64,000 nucleotides of DNA. Source: Cercis canadensis (taxonomy: Eukaryota > Streptophyta > Magnoliopsida > Fabales > Fabaceae). The translations under genes and the position numbers were made by a program. The notes beneath the pieces are model-generated. The model had not been told where the DNA came from and made no database searches. It saw nothing but the letters and a program-made list of their open reading frames with translations. The stretch spans positions 124,001 through 188,000 of the forward strand of contig QAOA01004423.1 in assembly GCA_003255065.1 (NCBI GenBank). Direction: 5' to 3'. Positions 45,847 through 59,000 of the stretch are shown here, piece by piece (within the stretch, counting starts at the first letter, position 1; every line of letters starts with the position of its first letter).

Positions 45847-47081
45847 TGGGGAATTTTGCAGCAGAGCAAGTGTTGGAGACTGAAGAACCCAATTTAAGGG
45901 CCATGGGATGCTATAGTGATAGTGCTCATAAGTTGTAACTGCTAATCACATGCGCAGCTGCGGTTGTTATTAATGGGCAATTATTTAAGGTTCCAAAATT
46001 GGCAAGTAATAATTAAATTTCAATGCTTTAATGAATTGTGAGTTAAAGAGTTTTGTCTAGTACAACTAAATGCCCTTCTACTTCTGAACGGACGTAATCT
46101 ATACTTTCTAAGAATGCTGAAAAATATATCAAGTTATATGGTGCTTAAATGGACTAAAAGGATATATTCGGAGAAAAATCTGTTTGCACTTTGGCCCATT
46201 AGTACTTTTAAGTACGAAACAATTGAAATTGCGATGACACTTCTACGTTATTCAAATTGCTACTATTTAAAAGTAGAAATGTAAATAATATGCTTAATGC
46301 TTTCTATATATATATATATATATATATATTTAATGCGGAAAGAAATAGAACGGGATTTGGTGCATTTGTGGTTTGAAGCGCTGAGAGCCGGGTGGAATGT
46401 TTATTGTCACCATTGGCTTTATCTACCTTCGTCAACTATGAATTTTACTTCCTTCAACCTTTACCATGGTAGAGTCATTATTGTCAACTGTTTTTACTGT
46501 GCCATACTCGCTTACGAGCTCTTTCTGCCTCATTCTACGGCGCCCTCAAGTCCCATGATTATTGCTTTCTGTTTTCGTTTGTTTGGTTTCTGGTGATTTC
46601 ACTTATTCTCGGCGTCATGTTTCTCATGAAAGGGAGAAGAGAAGACTAGAGAGAGGGAGTGAGTAGCAAGCCGAAATGCGATGTATGATGAAGATGTGGG
46701 TCTAGAAGCTTCCCATCTCTTTACATCTAAAATATCTAGATATTTACCAATGCCTACAAAAAGAGAAATATTCGGAAGAATTTGCTTCCGCTTTCAATTT
46801 TGTTCGGAAATATGCATATACATGATGACTTATTTAAGGTCACAGCACTGGACTATCATACCTTAAATATCCAGATGCAGGTGACGGCACAAATATACGT
46901 AGATTGTACTGTTTCTATCATGTAATTATAGAGCAGATGACATTTTCATGACTAACTTATGCACGAATATACAGAGTGCCTATACTAAAGAAACTTACCC
47001 AACTAAACTCATAATTTTATAACAGATGTAAATAAACACCCACTTAGCAGTTCCTTACTAATCTGCTTATAGCTCAACAAA
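45847..47081. other. Intergenic region between GT34 copy B and the PAQR gene
   Basis: About 1.2 kb with an (AT)n microsatellite at about 46305-46329. It holds the promoter of GT34 copy B at its left and the 3' untranslated region of the PAQR gene at its right. ORFs at 46297-46596 and 46681-46866 have no recognisable domain. Confidence 0.45.
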
Positions 47082-49567
47082 TCAACAACCTCGTAGGTCA
47101 CGCCACCTGAGATAAACTAATCCTGCACGGTAATGAGTGTATGCCCCAGCTACAACCAAAACATGAAATAGTTGGTGACTGTGCCCTGCAATGTCAAATT
47201 TCCCAGGCATCCATCTTTCTGGAATCCTAGTGGCATAAACCAGTGCCCCGATCCCATAGAGAGCTCCCATCAGAACCTCATACCCAGTTGTGTGAAACAC
47301 TTCAGGTTCGCCCCAGAACAAGAACAGCTTGTGTAGAATAGGAGCTGCCCCTGACAGACCCATCCCAAAAAAGAGGGACGCGCGGATGGTGCGGAATTCT
47401 GGAGTCTGAAAGGTGGGAAGTAGAGAAACCAAGATGGTGGCAATACCCAATACACTTATGAATCCCAAGTAGAGGTTGCAAAAGAAGGGATAGCACATAA
47501 AGGAGTAATACACTGGAGGGTAGAAGGAGGTAGATATAAGGGCTGCAATTCCAGCATAGTCCAGCCTGAGCATGATGTAAGACAGGCGCTCTGAGTGGCA
47601 AGACAAGAGGTGGCAAATACTGCTAGCTAACAGGCAAAACATGGCACCACCTAAAAATGCAAAAAATGGCCACCTGGTAATTGGTCTCATCATCAATGGT
47701 GCTATTATGTTGGCCAGGTCCTCCTTTACACTTTGCTGCAGATAACCAACAAAGAATATCAGCATGAGTTGTGTTGGATCCAAAAAGCATGTCAATCCTC
47801 AACATATGTAAAAATTCCTAGGCATGAGGAGAATTCCCGCATTTTAGTTTCCTAGGTTGGATAAGAAATTTCAAGGTTAGCAGACGTCATCTTCATTTTG
47901 TTAGTCCTTCAATAGGAAGTTAAGCCTTCTTTGACAAACTGCCATCTTTACTCCATTCCTCTCTAATTCACCTCTAACAAGTATAAGATTAAGGTTTGTA
48001 CTAACTGTATTCAGATGAGGCTTACATCTCATACTTAATGCATTAGGTCAGTACTCACTATTCTGTCTATCTAGACGGAAAATATAAAACAAAAAGAAAA
48101 AAGAACAATTTTTTAACAGCCAGTTCAGATGAAGAAAAAATCAGCCATATATCAATTAAGAAAAACATAGTTTGCTTGCTTGGTTTCTTAAAAAAAAATT
48201 GAAACAAGTTGTCAGTTTTAAAGAATTTACCAGAACACAAACTTCAGTATGATTGCCACTGGAAAATCGTTCAGGCCAAAAATTATATAGAAGTTCCTTT
48301 ACATGCCAACTTGAAAGTGATGAAAGCATATCCATTGAAGGCATTGAACGAAGGCACGTCAAAAGTTCAGCTTGCAATTTGTGCAGATCAGCGTTCTTGA
48401 GTATGTCAGGAAAATGCTGTAGAGAATGCAGATCAACAACCTTTGGAACTTTCATTGCTGTGTATATAGTCAAGGCAAGGAATAGGAAGAACCCTATCAA
48501 ATGCCTGTAAAAGATAAAAAGTTCTGATTGATAAATGAGAGAAAAAAGAAAAGACGCAGAGCTAACTGAACAGAATTGACAGGCACAATCTTGTCTGTAA
48601 TTCAGCTAAGTCATGAAATAAGGTTCAAAGCATAATCTTCGTCAACAAGATATTCAATTTTCCAAATGTATACAGGATATTTTACAAAATTTATCATTTG
48701 TGCAGTAAGGATGAGCAAATTATTATTTGACTTCAACTAAATTTACTACATAATCCATTGACTACCACCATGTGACAGCATGGTCTCCTAAAACTTCAAA
48801 CAAGGAAGCACGTTATACATAATGAACCTAAATTCAAGAGCTCCTCCCTGGAAGCTCAAAATGTCTAAAACTAGCCCTCAATTACACAGAAGTAGAAGAT
48901 CAAACAATTCAAGTACTATGTTCCTGAGAGTAGAAGATCAAAACTAGCCCTCTGCAATTGAACCTTGTACTTTTAGGAACGTATTATTGAAATATATAAC
49001 GCTATTGTAGTTTGAAGCACAATGTTTATGACGCTCTAACGTAGTACAGAATCTGATGACAACCTTGAATTGGCTACTTCATCAGGGACTGAATTATTAC
49101 TAAAACATTATTTTGTAATTCCTCATAATTTATGGAAACGCATGCCACAAGTATCACTTGGTGACCTCATACTTAGTTGTACAATAGAAATATATTTGGT
49201 CAATCTATATAGCAATAAATCCTTTTTCATGACAAAATTAAAACCTCCCACATCACAAATGGTACAATGCGAAAGAAATAGTTGCATAGGAGAATTCTTA
49301 CGTCCAGACATTCAGAGTTTCATTATGGATGGTGAAGATGCTGAGCAAAACCTGCTTCATCGGCCACTCAGATCTATAGTGACCTAGGATGTACTCATTG
49401 TCTCTCAAGTAACCAGGCAAGGAGTGGTACTCAACCAGCTGGTACTTCACCTTCTTCCAGAATCTTTTCCCTTTCCCTTCCCTAACAGAACATGCCCGAT
49501 GCTGCTCCATGGAGATTGATCCACAAGACACTGCTGAATCCTCGAAAGTTGAATTTTCAACAGTCAT
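47082..49567 (-). CDS. Heptahelical transmembrane protein (PAQR family, HHP4-like)
   Basis: Three exons on the minus strand, 49567-49302, 48504-48231 and 47735-47082, give 397 residues. The ATG at 49567 follows an acceptor site at 49576, so the first intron (49850-49576) lies in the leader. The N-terminal cytosolic part contains KVKYQLVEYHSLPGYLRDNEYI, here noted as YHSLPGYLRDNEYI, as in plant HHPs. The PAQR signatures are present: FTIHNETLNVWTH leading into TM1, SSICHLLSCHSERLSYIMLRLDYAG with the conserved His and Asp (motif HLLSCHSE), and GHSHQLFHVLVV in the last membrane segment; these His residues bind zinc in adiponectin receptors. Seven membrane helices are visible. Plant HHPs are linked to hormone and temperature/osmotic signalling. 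A long loop between TM1 and TM2 (residues about 110-180) is typical of this subgroup. Confidence 0.9.
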
Positions 49568-49621
49568 TTCCTCTCCTGTCAATTCAACAAATCGATTAAA
49601 ATCAGTAAAACCGCCACAATT

Positions 49622-49733
49622 ATGATCAATTTATTACACGCAGCTCCGTTTGGTCGTTGAGAATATATATATATATANATGATCAATTTATTACACGCAG
49701 CTCCGTTTGGTCATTGAGAATATATATATATAT
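49622..49733 (+). repeat. Direct duplication of about 55 bp around a single N (likely assembly artefact)
   Basis: atgatcaatttattacac followed by gcagctccgtttggtc occurs as 49622-49677 and 49679-49733, joined by N at 49678 after an (AT)n run. It lies within the leader intron of the PAQR gene. Confidence 0.9.
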
Positions 49734-52514
49734 AGATTTGTGGTGTGTGTGTGGGTGGGGGGGAAGAACATGAGAACAGATCAAGAACGAAATGAATTCC
49801 AAATATCTTAAGAATCAAAATTAAATTTTACATAAGGAAAGAGAAAGTACCTGGAATTAAAGAACCACCAGCTGAGAACAAAGCCCAGATGGTGTTTCTT
49901 CCTGCAAAGCGTATCTATATATATATAATTTGTATCCAGGCAAGAAAATCAGAGACAAAAAAGGGTTGTCTCGAGGGGAGAAAAACAAAACAAGCCCAGG
50001 AACTGTTGTTATGAATTGCGGGAAATTCTAGCAAGCTTGAATGTGAATGATGACAAATCAGTTGATATGATGGAGGTTAAAGAGACTCACAAGAAATCTC
50101 GACGTTATCAACTGAAGAAAGACAGAGAAGATTCTTCGACGAGATACGGAAATGCCAATGAAATAAATTTGGATGAATTGAATGATGCTTTTATTAGGCA
50201 CCACAGATTTTATTGGGACTTTTTCTGTGCCAAATGCCAAGTGCCTACATTTGGGGCCAAGGATAAAATTCTTTGAAAAATTACAAGATATTTTCACTCG
50301 GCCAGCTCTACAATACCTTAAGATTTTCTATTTTCTTTTTCACCCAAAAAGAAATGTCCGTTGTGCCTGCCTGGCTTTGCCCAAACGATTTTTTTGGGCT
50401 AAAACTTATTTACTACGCCAACGTTGAACTTCCGTATTAGTTGGAGGTGACTCCCAATTTGGTCACAACAAGTAGTTTTCTATTGTCTCCCAATTCAACA
50501 TCTCATTTTCATATTTTTTAAACACATGATTATAACTGTTATATTACGCAATTTTTTCAAATAAAGAATTGAAGGCCTTTAATTCGCATATAATGTTGTT
50601 TACAACAATGAATAAACTATGTGGTTTGGAATCAAGCCCACTTCTTAAGTCAGAATAAAACTGTGGAAAGGAAGCTGTCCTCTTGTTAATTTTACATTAT
50701 CCATATCCACGATTCCTGTCCCCGCTCTAGATGATAATTATTTAGGTCAACAATGGGAAAATAATGATGAAAATAAAAATCATTATATCATTAAAAAATA
50801 TTTATTTTCATTTTCTTTTTCTCTCAACTCAATCTCAAGCTTAGCAAGTGTCGCTACAGACCGAAAGCTTTGTCTTTTGATTCATCCCTGGCCCTATCCT
50901 TGTTTTCTTGAAAATCCCTTCATCCATTCCCCTATTTGTATTCCTTATGTTCAACCATCGAAGGTGTGGTGAGGACTAGTTCATTTATCTCTTTCTAAAA
51001 ACTATAATGCTTCACATTCTGCCGTAAGTTTAGACGGGACAACAATTAAAAGTGAAATGTTGACCGTAATCCTTCAGACATAAGCCAAGCACAAGAAATT
51101 TCCTTCTTCAAATGGTTCCTTGTTATTTATAGCATGCTCTTAAGATGACTAATCATACCTGTGATTGAATTCTACCAAAAAGAGCTTATCATCTTTTTAG
51201 GTTGTTGCTAGCGTCCTTCTGATCTTGTTCCTTGTTCCTGTCTTACCTGGGGCGCGTGGTTTTGGTGGCCCATGTGCGAATATTAGGAGCTTCCTAAAAA
51301 GAAGATCACTTATTAGATCCCAATCTCATTGATCGCAGCACCTTGCTTATTTCTGAATCTTGGTTTGTAAACAAGTCCATCTTCGGCAAAGTTGTGTACT
51401 GTACTGTACTTGTATTTGTTTTATTTTTTAAGAGCTAAAATGTTAAAAAGAAGTCTCTATTGGCCAATGCAAAATATGTTGAAAAAATGAAATTAATGCT
51501 TAATACGTCGTTCAAGCTCAAAGTGGATCTACTCAGTTATTTTTTGTTCAGCCTAAAACAAGTGACGAGTTTGGTCTTAAACCAAAGTCAAAATAGTTTC
51601 ATTAGCATTGCAAGTTTTTAACTTTGACTTTGAGTTCATGTGTTTTCAAGTAGTAGAATTATGGAAATTCGATTTGAGATGATTCAGTGTTCATAATGGC
51701 CATTTAGAATTGAAGGTTTCTTCAATGCTAAAAATGTATTTGCAACTAGGAGGTAGTTGAGAAGAACTTTTGGTTATGAAATTCATCATCTTTCATACCC
51801 TTTCTGTCTAAGGTAGAAAAGTGGAAACCTTAAATCTTAATTTTTAGAATGAGCGGCTATTTACTGGATAGTAGAGGACAAATTTTAAGTCCCTTGCAGT
51901 AAAACTGGAAATTAAAGGACAAAATTTATACTAGCATTTACCCTATCAATCTATAAGTAAGAAAATTTACAAGTTTAATACAGAGCGTAATGGCTTTTCA
52001 TGCTTCATTAGTTTCGCATTTACATATAGCAAAGTGAGCCTTGTCAGCTACAGCCTAGAAGGCTATTCACGTATAAGTTGCACGACATAGTTGAATTCTG
52101 GGGTCAAGAAAGAGGCGTTTTAAGTTGTACACGTTTATGAATTAAAACAGCGTTTGCTTGTATTTCATTACGACATTAATGTTTAACAAGACAAAGTTGC
52201 TGTCATTCTTACACTCAGAAGAATTCCGGTTGAAAATTTGACTTTCATTGAATTTGTTTTTTGTGGGGGAAAAAGGAACTTACCAAGGAGAAAAAACATA
52301 TAATTACCGCTAGTTATTATTTCAAAAAGAGAAATAAATCACAAACATTGTTGTTTTTCAGTAATAGATTTTTCTCCAATGTATTTTATAGAAGGTGCAC
52401 ACACAATCACACAAACTCAAAAAAGAAACTCATAATGAATCAAGAATAGACAAGTTGAGAGCAGTATTTTAGCACTCCTTGCCCAGTGGCAGTGACTCTT
52501 TGCTTGACTTCAAG
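49734..52514. other. PAQR leader/promoter and intergenic DNA
   Basis: A leader exon of the PAQR gene probably ends at the donor 49851/49850 (ttccag/gtactt on the minus strand) and extends to about 49990; it has no ATG. The remaining 2.5 kb up to the cyclin gene has no supported gene. A frame of about 40 codons near 51201-51330 reads as a hydrophobic stretch followed by basic residues but lacks a start codon. The ORF at 50016-50276 has no recognisable domain. Confidence 0.45.
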
Positions 52515-53916
52515 TCAGGGCTTGTGAGCCTTGCTGTTTAATGCCATAGTTGCATGATCAAGCACGCAAGTAGGACTTGGTGGCAATGACTCTGGTTTCT
52601 TTGGCACAACATGTTCTGATCGGGGAACGTTCTGTTTCATAAGTTTGTAACATTTCTGCACCATCTCCTGTATTCGACATTTCATACAAAGAAGATTACA
52701 ATGAAATATCCTTTCAGAAACTACCACTGAAATCAAAAGCATATGCTCTTTTTCATCACTTACAGAAACCTTATTGTCTCATATGACACTTACTCTGCTT
52801 ATGTTCTTGTGGAAGCAGCCTAATTTCTGGTCATCAACATATTGATCTGTTACCCATAGCATGGCAGCTGCTGCTATTGTGGACGGTGGATACTCGAAGA
52901 AATCCATTACTGGTAATAAATAGTTCATTCACATACATAAGCAATTAATCATTTAGTTATTGATTGGAGGTAACGAGAGCAAGGGAAGAAGTTTCAAAAG
53001 TTACCTATACATGTTCTGATAATAACATCTGAGACACGAGAAATAATATGATTGAAATCACCAAATGGGGAAGCAGAGCAGGAAAGCTTAGAAATGAAAA
53101 GTTGGATAAAATCAAATGGCGTTATGATGCGCAATCGCCACTTGAGACTGGCCATGACCAAAAGCTCCATTCTTTGAACCGTTTTAGGCTTAAACAAGAA
53201 CCTGGGCTCAATCACCTGCAAGTCTAATAGAAGTGGCACTCTTGTTTCTTCCATTTTTGCTGCCAATGCGAGGCAAGCAACTGACAACAGCTGCATAGGC
53301 CATCCTTTATCTTGCTGCACAAATAAACCGACACTATTAAAATGATTGCGAGAAAAAATTGTGTTTTGCATCCATCACCAAAATCAACTTCAATTTGAAT
53401 AAACTGTACCGGTAATGCGTGCGATAAAAGAAAACGATCAAGATAATTTACAGAAAGGTATGCCGTCTCAGGGCTAAATCTGTAGTAAGCATGCACCTGC
53501 AAAATGAGGAAAATATCTCACTCACAAAATGGTTGGTTATAAAGGAAAGTAAGTGCTTTGCTGGTTTATTATATATGAAGCAAGCAATGCACCTTTAGCA
53601 TCCAATTTATGGCTTCTCCTCGAGCTGTTCTGAAGCATGTTTTCTTGTAAAGTTGTCCTAGTGATTGTTGTTTTCCCTGTGTTTGATCAAGTTCGGATTC
53701 TAATAGGCTCAAAACACAACTTTCTTCATTGGATTCCCATCGGACATTGAAACCCGCATCGGATTCATAGTTCGGAATGTTGGAATCCAAGGAAACCACG
53801 TCGCTAGCTGCCTCGTCGCAGAACAAGTCAAGAGTTGGATGGTCTTTGGAGACAGGCATGGTGAGTGATGAGGATGTATCTTTGGAGAACAGAGATAATA
53901 AAACATGGTCAATCAT
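52515..53916 (-). CDS. D-type cyclin (CYCD, D1-like)
   Basis: Five exons on the minus strand, 53916-53593, 53496-53410, 53314-53005, 52909-52794 and 52667-52515, join to 329 residues. The LxCxE retinoblastoma-binding motif is LFCDE at residues 31-35. The N-terminal cyclin box spans exons 1-3: FRTARGEAINWMLK, then YRFSPETAYLSVNYLDRF, then GWPMQLLSVACLALAAKMEE, with the Lys and Glu that contact CDK. The C-terminal cyclin fold follows (PFDFIQLFISK, YPPSTIAAAAML). D-type cyclins bind CDKA and drive G1/S entry by phosphorylating the retinoblastoma-related protein. The pattern is closest to D1-type cyclins in my reading, but subgroup assignment needs a tree. No clear PEST tract is seen; the C-terminus has a Pro/Ser stretch (PKKPESLPPSP) that might serve. 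Confidence 0.88.
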
Positions 53917-54790
53917 TTTGCACTCTCTTAGATGAGAGAAAAAAATAGGAAGATGATGCAACAATTCTATTGGTACCTAGCTAACTTATAAGTGAAAAAT
54001 TTGACATTAAGCGTACATTATGTTACATAAAGTGAATTAAAATGCTTCAGAAAGCAGAATCTAAGGGGCCCTGTACAATTTCACAAGAAACTTCGTCAGA
54101 AGAGAAGCCAAAATTAGTGAGGCCCACCCAAAGAGCACGGATGCCTTTAAAATTAGAGGATTGTTTTTTATATATGCATCTATCATTTTCAAATCAAATT
54201 GGTACCCTGCTTTTCTCTTATGCTATTCCCCACTTGATCATCTTAGTGGGGCCCTACTTGCAGCTCCCTATGGAAGACTGGATCATAATTCTCACATGAT
54301 GCAAAGATTTAAGTTAATTTTTGTGCATTTTTCTTTTTCGGTGCTAAAGAGGATAACTATTTATGTGCTACATCCGCGATAAGCTATCAACAAATCCAGC
54401 TGAGAATGGAGCAACAAATATGTGCACTGATTTTTAAGCTAACTACCCTCATCTGGAACAAAAATCAAATGTAAAAATATTAAACATAAATTTTTTTTTA
54501 AAAAAATCACTTGGTCCTGTTTTAGTGGATCAGTTGCTGAGTGTAGTGGTTTCAGAATTCACATAAACATTGGCTTGTCCTTTGAATAAAGGATCTATAT
54601 TCAAAACTTTTTGTTTTCTTGCAATTTTTTCTTCTAAAGGAACCGTGTGTCTCCCTCCTATCTATCTGTAGAATCCAAACGTACCGTAGAAATTCTTTAA
54701 AGAAATTGACTAATGTAAAGAATTATACGATTCTAGTATGGTAGTCCAGTTTTTGTTTTTGTTTGGATCTACGTGTTTACACTTTTCTAC
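53917..54790. other. 5' flank of the cyclin gene
   Basis: About 870 bp without a supported gene, including the cyclin promoter and leader. A TTG-initiated extension upstream of the cyclin ATG (to 53964) is not supported. ORFs on the plus strand near 54042-54382 have no recognisable domain. Confidence 0.4.
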
Positions 54791-54939
54791 GGGCCTTGTG
54801 TCCCTTTTCTTTTTTGCTACGGATTTGGGCCCCTTGTATTTCACACACACAAAAAAACTTTTATATGGGCCTTGTGTACCCTTTTCTTTTTTGCTAAGGA
54901 TTTGGGCCCCTTGTATCTCACACACACAAAAAACTTATT
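54791..54939 (+). repeat. Two-copy 73-76-bp tandem repeat
   Basis: gggccttgtgt followed by cccttttcttttttgct begins at 54791 and again at 54867. Each unit contains ggatttgggccccttgtat and a cacacacac string, then an A-run. A partial third unit (gggcctta) begins at 54940. The copies differ at several positions and are not separated by N, so this is a genuine tandem duplication and not an assembly join. Confidence 0.85.
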
Positions 54940-56610
54940 GGGCCTTACACCCGGATGACAGCGAGTTAAAACAAAGTAGCTTGGTCCACGTCAAAACCCA
55001 ATACTTCATTGGGAACAACTGAGAACAGAGACCTGGCAAGAGGTCAAACCCAACTCATCAGAAAAAAAAAAAAAAAAAAANGTGATATTTTGTTTTGTTT
55101 TGATGTGACTTTTTTTTTTTTTTTTTTTATTTTATCCTAAGTCCCAAGATGATCTTGGTTTCATACCTTTTGTGGATCTCAAATGATGAGTATTGCCATA
55201 TATATAAGGTGGTAAGAAAAATTAAAAGTTGATGATGAGAATATTAGGGATTATAATTACCCGAGGACCGCGATAATGTTAGTGGGATTGTCGTGCAAAT
55301 GCAACTGATAGTTATGACATTTTACCTTACATTACATGTTTGACCTGCAAGCCATTCGCTACTAATGTGTCTCAAAGCGGGTGACTGTTTTCATGATATC
55401 GTGGGCTCCGGGTTATGCCACTTCGTTTTAGTATTAAACAAATCATCTTTGTTGATTACAAAGATGAACAGCCGCAAGTATGTAACCAATATTTGAATTC
55501 AATAAAACAACGTCTTCTTCACGCTCGCTCGCTCTCTCACAAAACACTCAATCTCCATAACCTCAATAAAAGAGAAGGAAAAAACCAAATTCATCTGTCT
55601 TATCTGCGAATCGCAAGAATAATAGTCAATTGGCTTAACAACACGTTTGATTAGGGTTTAAACAAATATTGAATTTTCAGCCGGCAGAGAGTAGTTATTA
55701 AACCACCTCGGCTTTAAACTTCTTTTATTGAATAACACCACCGTTTTGTTTTCAGAGGTACTACTTTTAGAATAAAAAATTAGACTTTAGCCAACGAGCT
55801 AGGATGCCGTTCGTTCTATGACAGTAATGATAGCCTCAACTTTCTTCAAATATGAAATCCTTTGAATTAAGTTGTTATGCACTTGAATTTGACTTTTGAA
55901 AATAAATTTCATCATAAAAATATGTTCATTTACTTAACAGGTTGATAGTAAATGTTACGTTCATCACTCGATTTCTCACTATTTTTTATTATTAAGTGTT
56001 TAATTAGACTTAATTTTAAATTTACGGCATCCAAATTAAAAATTAGGTGTTGAGTATAACATTATTGATGCTGAATTACGAGAGAGACTAGAATTAAAAA
56101 GAAAAACAAAAGCAGAAGAGTTTCAAAATGGACGTCAGCTCTGAACATCTCAAAATTGGGTTACCACGTCATCATTTACCATAACTCACCCTGGTTCCTG
56201 GCCGGTGGGTTGGGACCAAAGTCCCAAGCCTTCGGGTTTGGGTCTCATTACGTTACGTATCAAATAAAAGAGCCACACCCACCGCTTTCATACAGTTGCT
56301 GCAAATGCAATGCCCTCGACTCACGATCGAATGATTTTATTTTATTTTATTTTATTTTATTTCTTATTAAAAAATAAAAATAGTAATAAATTCTATNAAA
56401 AAATAAAAATAGTAAATAAATTCTATTTGGGTAACAGATAAAAGAGGTTTCAAGTTTGAGAAAGGGCCCCAGAGTGTGAGCAAGACATAGGGTGACAAGT
56501 AAGGTGACACGTTCACACCCCACATATAGTACTGTTTTGTTATAGAGTAGAGACACAGCAAAGTTCCAGGTGGATTTTGCAGATCTAACACGCCTCTCAA
56601 GTCTCAACTA
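54940..56610. other. Intergenic DNA with assembly gap and simple repeats
   Basis: Contains an A-run ending in a single N at 55081 and a long T-run near 55111-55129; here no duplication flanks the N, so homopolymer failure is likely. A (TTTTA)n tract lies at about 56334-56362. No gene is seen. Confidence 0.45.
56369..56426 (+). repeat. Direct duplication of about 28 bp around a single N (likely assembly artefact)
   Basis: aaaaataaaaatagtaat followed by aaattctat occurs as 56369-56396 and 56398-56426, joined by N at 56397; the second copy has one extra A. Confidence 0.85.
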
Positions 56611-57206
56611 TTTATAACTGTTGCACACTCTTCACTCTCCCTTCCTTCCTTGGGGGGTCTCAGCCTAGCTCTCAGCCTCAGCTCATAATACTATTCTTAT
56701 CATACACTTGCTATTTTCATTCAAGTGAACACTATCTTACCCATCATCTCCTCATCATTCCTCCCTAGTACCCACCATGCCTCTCTCCCAACACGTTGCC
56801 CATCTTCCATCTTGAAAAAACATTTCTCGTTTACTCCCTACATATTATAATCTTAACCATTTCTTAAATTTATTTTTTTTAAAAATCGGGTATTTCTCAG
56901 TTACTGGTCACATCCATCTCTTGGCGTGCTTCAGTGAACGTGGAAGACAGTCTCTACTCTATAGTCAACTCAATTTCGTTTCTAGTTTAGTTTTATGGCA
57001 TCCCATTCTTCGATGAGAGACAGTTACCCCTGAGCTGTGTACCTACGTACGTGTCTTTCCAACGTCACCCAATTGAAACGTAACGAAACCTTGCTTGTTT
57101 CAAAACATTCATTGATACGCACTCGGTCCGAGATTTTTTATCATCGATTTAATTTGAGCACCCAAACCCAAACCCAGATTGTTGTGGCCTTTGGATCGGT
57201 GAAGAA
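56611..57206 (+). promoter_or_regulatory. Probable promoter and leader of the DUF4228 gene
   Basis: A TATA-like tttataac at 56611-56618 sits before a C/T-rich stretch (56628-56800) typical of a transcription start, with the ATG at 57207. If that is the start site the leader is long, over 550 bases. Confidence 0.35.
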
Positions 57207-59000
57207 ATGGGGAATTGTCAGGCAGCAGAGGCAGCAACGGTTGTGATTCATCACCCGGGGAATAAAATCGAGAGGATTTATTGGTCGGTTAGCGCTAACC
57301 AGGTGATGAGCTCTAATCCTGGCCATTACGTGGCACTGGTGGTGACCTCACCAACTCTCAAGTCCGAGGATGGCACGCCATTGAAGCAGCTCAAGCTTCT
57401 CCGACCCGACGACACTTTACTTATGGGACAGGTTTACCGATTGATCAGTTTTGAAGGTTACCTACAATTACTCTGCATTACAATACTTTTCGTTTTTTTT
57501 TCTCTTTTTGCAATTCTTTTGTAATTTCCTTTTCTTTTAATATCATCTTAATTTGGGGGCCACAGACGTATTGAAGGAGTTTGCTGCAAAGAAATGTGGT
57601 AAACTCGGGAAATTGCTCAAGGAGAGTGGTGGTCTTGGGGTTCAGATAAAAAACAGAGACTCCAGAGCTCCGAATCCGAGTCCCACTTCAAAATCCGATC
57701 TCACTCCCTTTAAGGTAAAAATTTGTTTTAAATAAATCACCTTAGACCTTGGTAATACAAGGATTGGTGGGGTGCAGAAATTCTATCTTAGTTTTAGTTA
57801 CTGACATGGAGAGGGAAAGGGGGGAGGAGGGAGATCTTCCTTTCTCTGTCGTAATGCACAAAGGCATCTTTACTGTTCCTTTTCTTTTGCTCTCTTTGCC
57901 TGGGTAAAGTAATAGGAAATGTTATCTTCTGCACCTGGAAGAATCTGATCTCTCTTTACTTAAGTGCGAATCTCTAGGGTGATCTGACATTTTCTTTAGT
58001 AATGCTTATCCCAATTAAATTTGATAAATAATTATTAATATTTTACATTTCTTTGAATACATTATGTGGCGCATGCTTATATTTTTGGCTTTTAGACATG
58101 GAACATAGTGAGTGCATGTAATGATTGTTTTGATTGGAAGTTTGTGCTAACATATTTGGTACCTATGCCTCAGTAACCTTATGATAGCAAGTGTTAAATT
58201 TAACTAGGACTTTTCTTTCTTGTGTGCTACCAAAACTTCTTTTCCGTGATTGGGATGATGTTTTAGTGTAATCACAAGAATGGTATTGCAAGAAGAGCTT
58301 TCTTAGTTACATGCAAGTGATTCCTATTTGGAGGTCTTGTTTCTCGTACTTGATTGGTACACTCTAAATTAGAAAAGAACCTCAAAAGAATGCATGCTCC
58401 ACCATCTTGAATTTAGTAGTCCAATCCAAATAATGATACAATTGTTTGTTGGATTACTTTATCACTTTTTTAAGTTTCTTCACGTTGCCACTTCATGAGC
58501 ACTACCAAATTATAAAAAGTACGTGAGGACCGAAGGTGAGCTAATCATAAGATGGCAATGATGCTTTTTGTTTAAGATATCTTTTTCAAATGGGAAGATA
58601 TTTCTGTTGTACCTAGCTTAAAATCTCTAATTCTTAATAATATGAATGTTGGATTGAATCAAAAGAGAAAAGATAAAGATATGTCAATCACATAGTTAAA
58701 AGAAAAAAGAAAAATTATAAAAGATGCATATAAGCTCTTAAAGTATAATACTGTTGTATAAATATGGATAATCTTAGCTTTATTATTTGTATAGTGAATC
58801 AATATGTATTGTCATTTTCACTTACTCCCATGCCATGTACATATATGCTTGTGTGTCAGGTTGAACAGGAGGTTCACCGAATGAGAAGCAATGGCAGCAG
58901 CAGCAATAACAGTAACAATAACAGAGGTGTGGGAAGGCATTTTGGTGCTGGTGGGCAATGGAGGCCAGCCTTACAAAGCATTTCAGAAGTTGGAATTTGA
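57207..59000 (+). CDS. DUF4228 (PADRE) domain protein, N-myristoylated type
   Basis: Three exons, 57207-57456, 57566-57714 and 58860-59000, give 179 residues. The protein starts MGNCQAAEAATVVIHHPGNK, which is the standard PADRE/DUF4228 opening. Gly2 in MGNC fits N-myristoylation and Cys4 fits palmitoylation, so plasma-membrane attachment is expected. The DUF4228 core continues through GHYVALVV, LKLLRPDDTLLMGQVYRLISFE and DVLKEFAAKKCGKL. The C-terminal part is Ser/Asn-rich and probably disordered, ending in WRPALQSISEVGI. Family members respond to pathogens and abiotic stress, but the molecular function is unknown. The second intron is 1145 bp, long for this family. Confidence 0.9.

Noticed and set aside
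50016..50276. 86-codon plus-strand ORF
   Set aside because: It has plausible composition but no recognised domain, and it lies opposite the PAQR leader region.
51201..51330. Hydrophobic-then-basic frame (VASVLLILFLVPVLPGARG) resembling a secreted peptide
   Set aside because: No start codon in frame, and the acceptor-like tttttag upstream has no partner exon.
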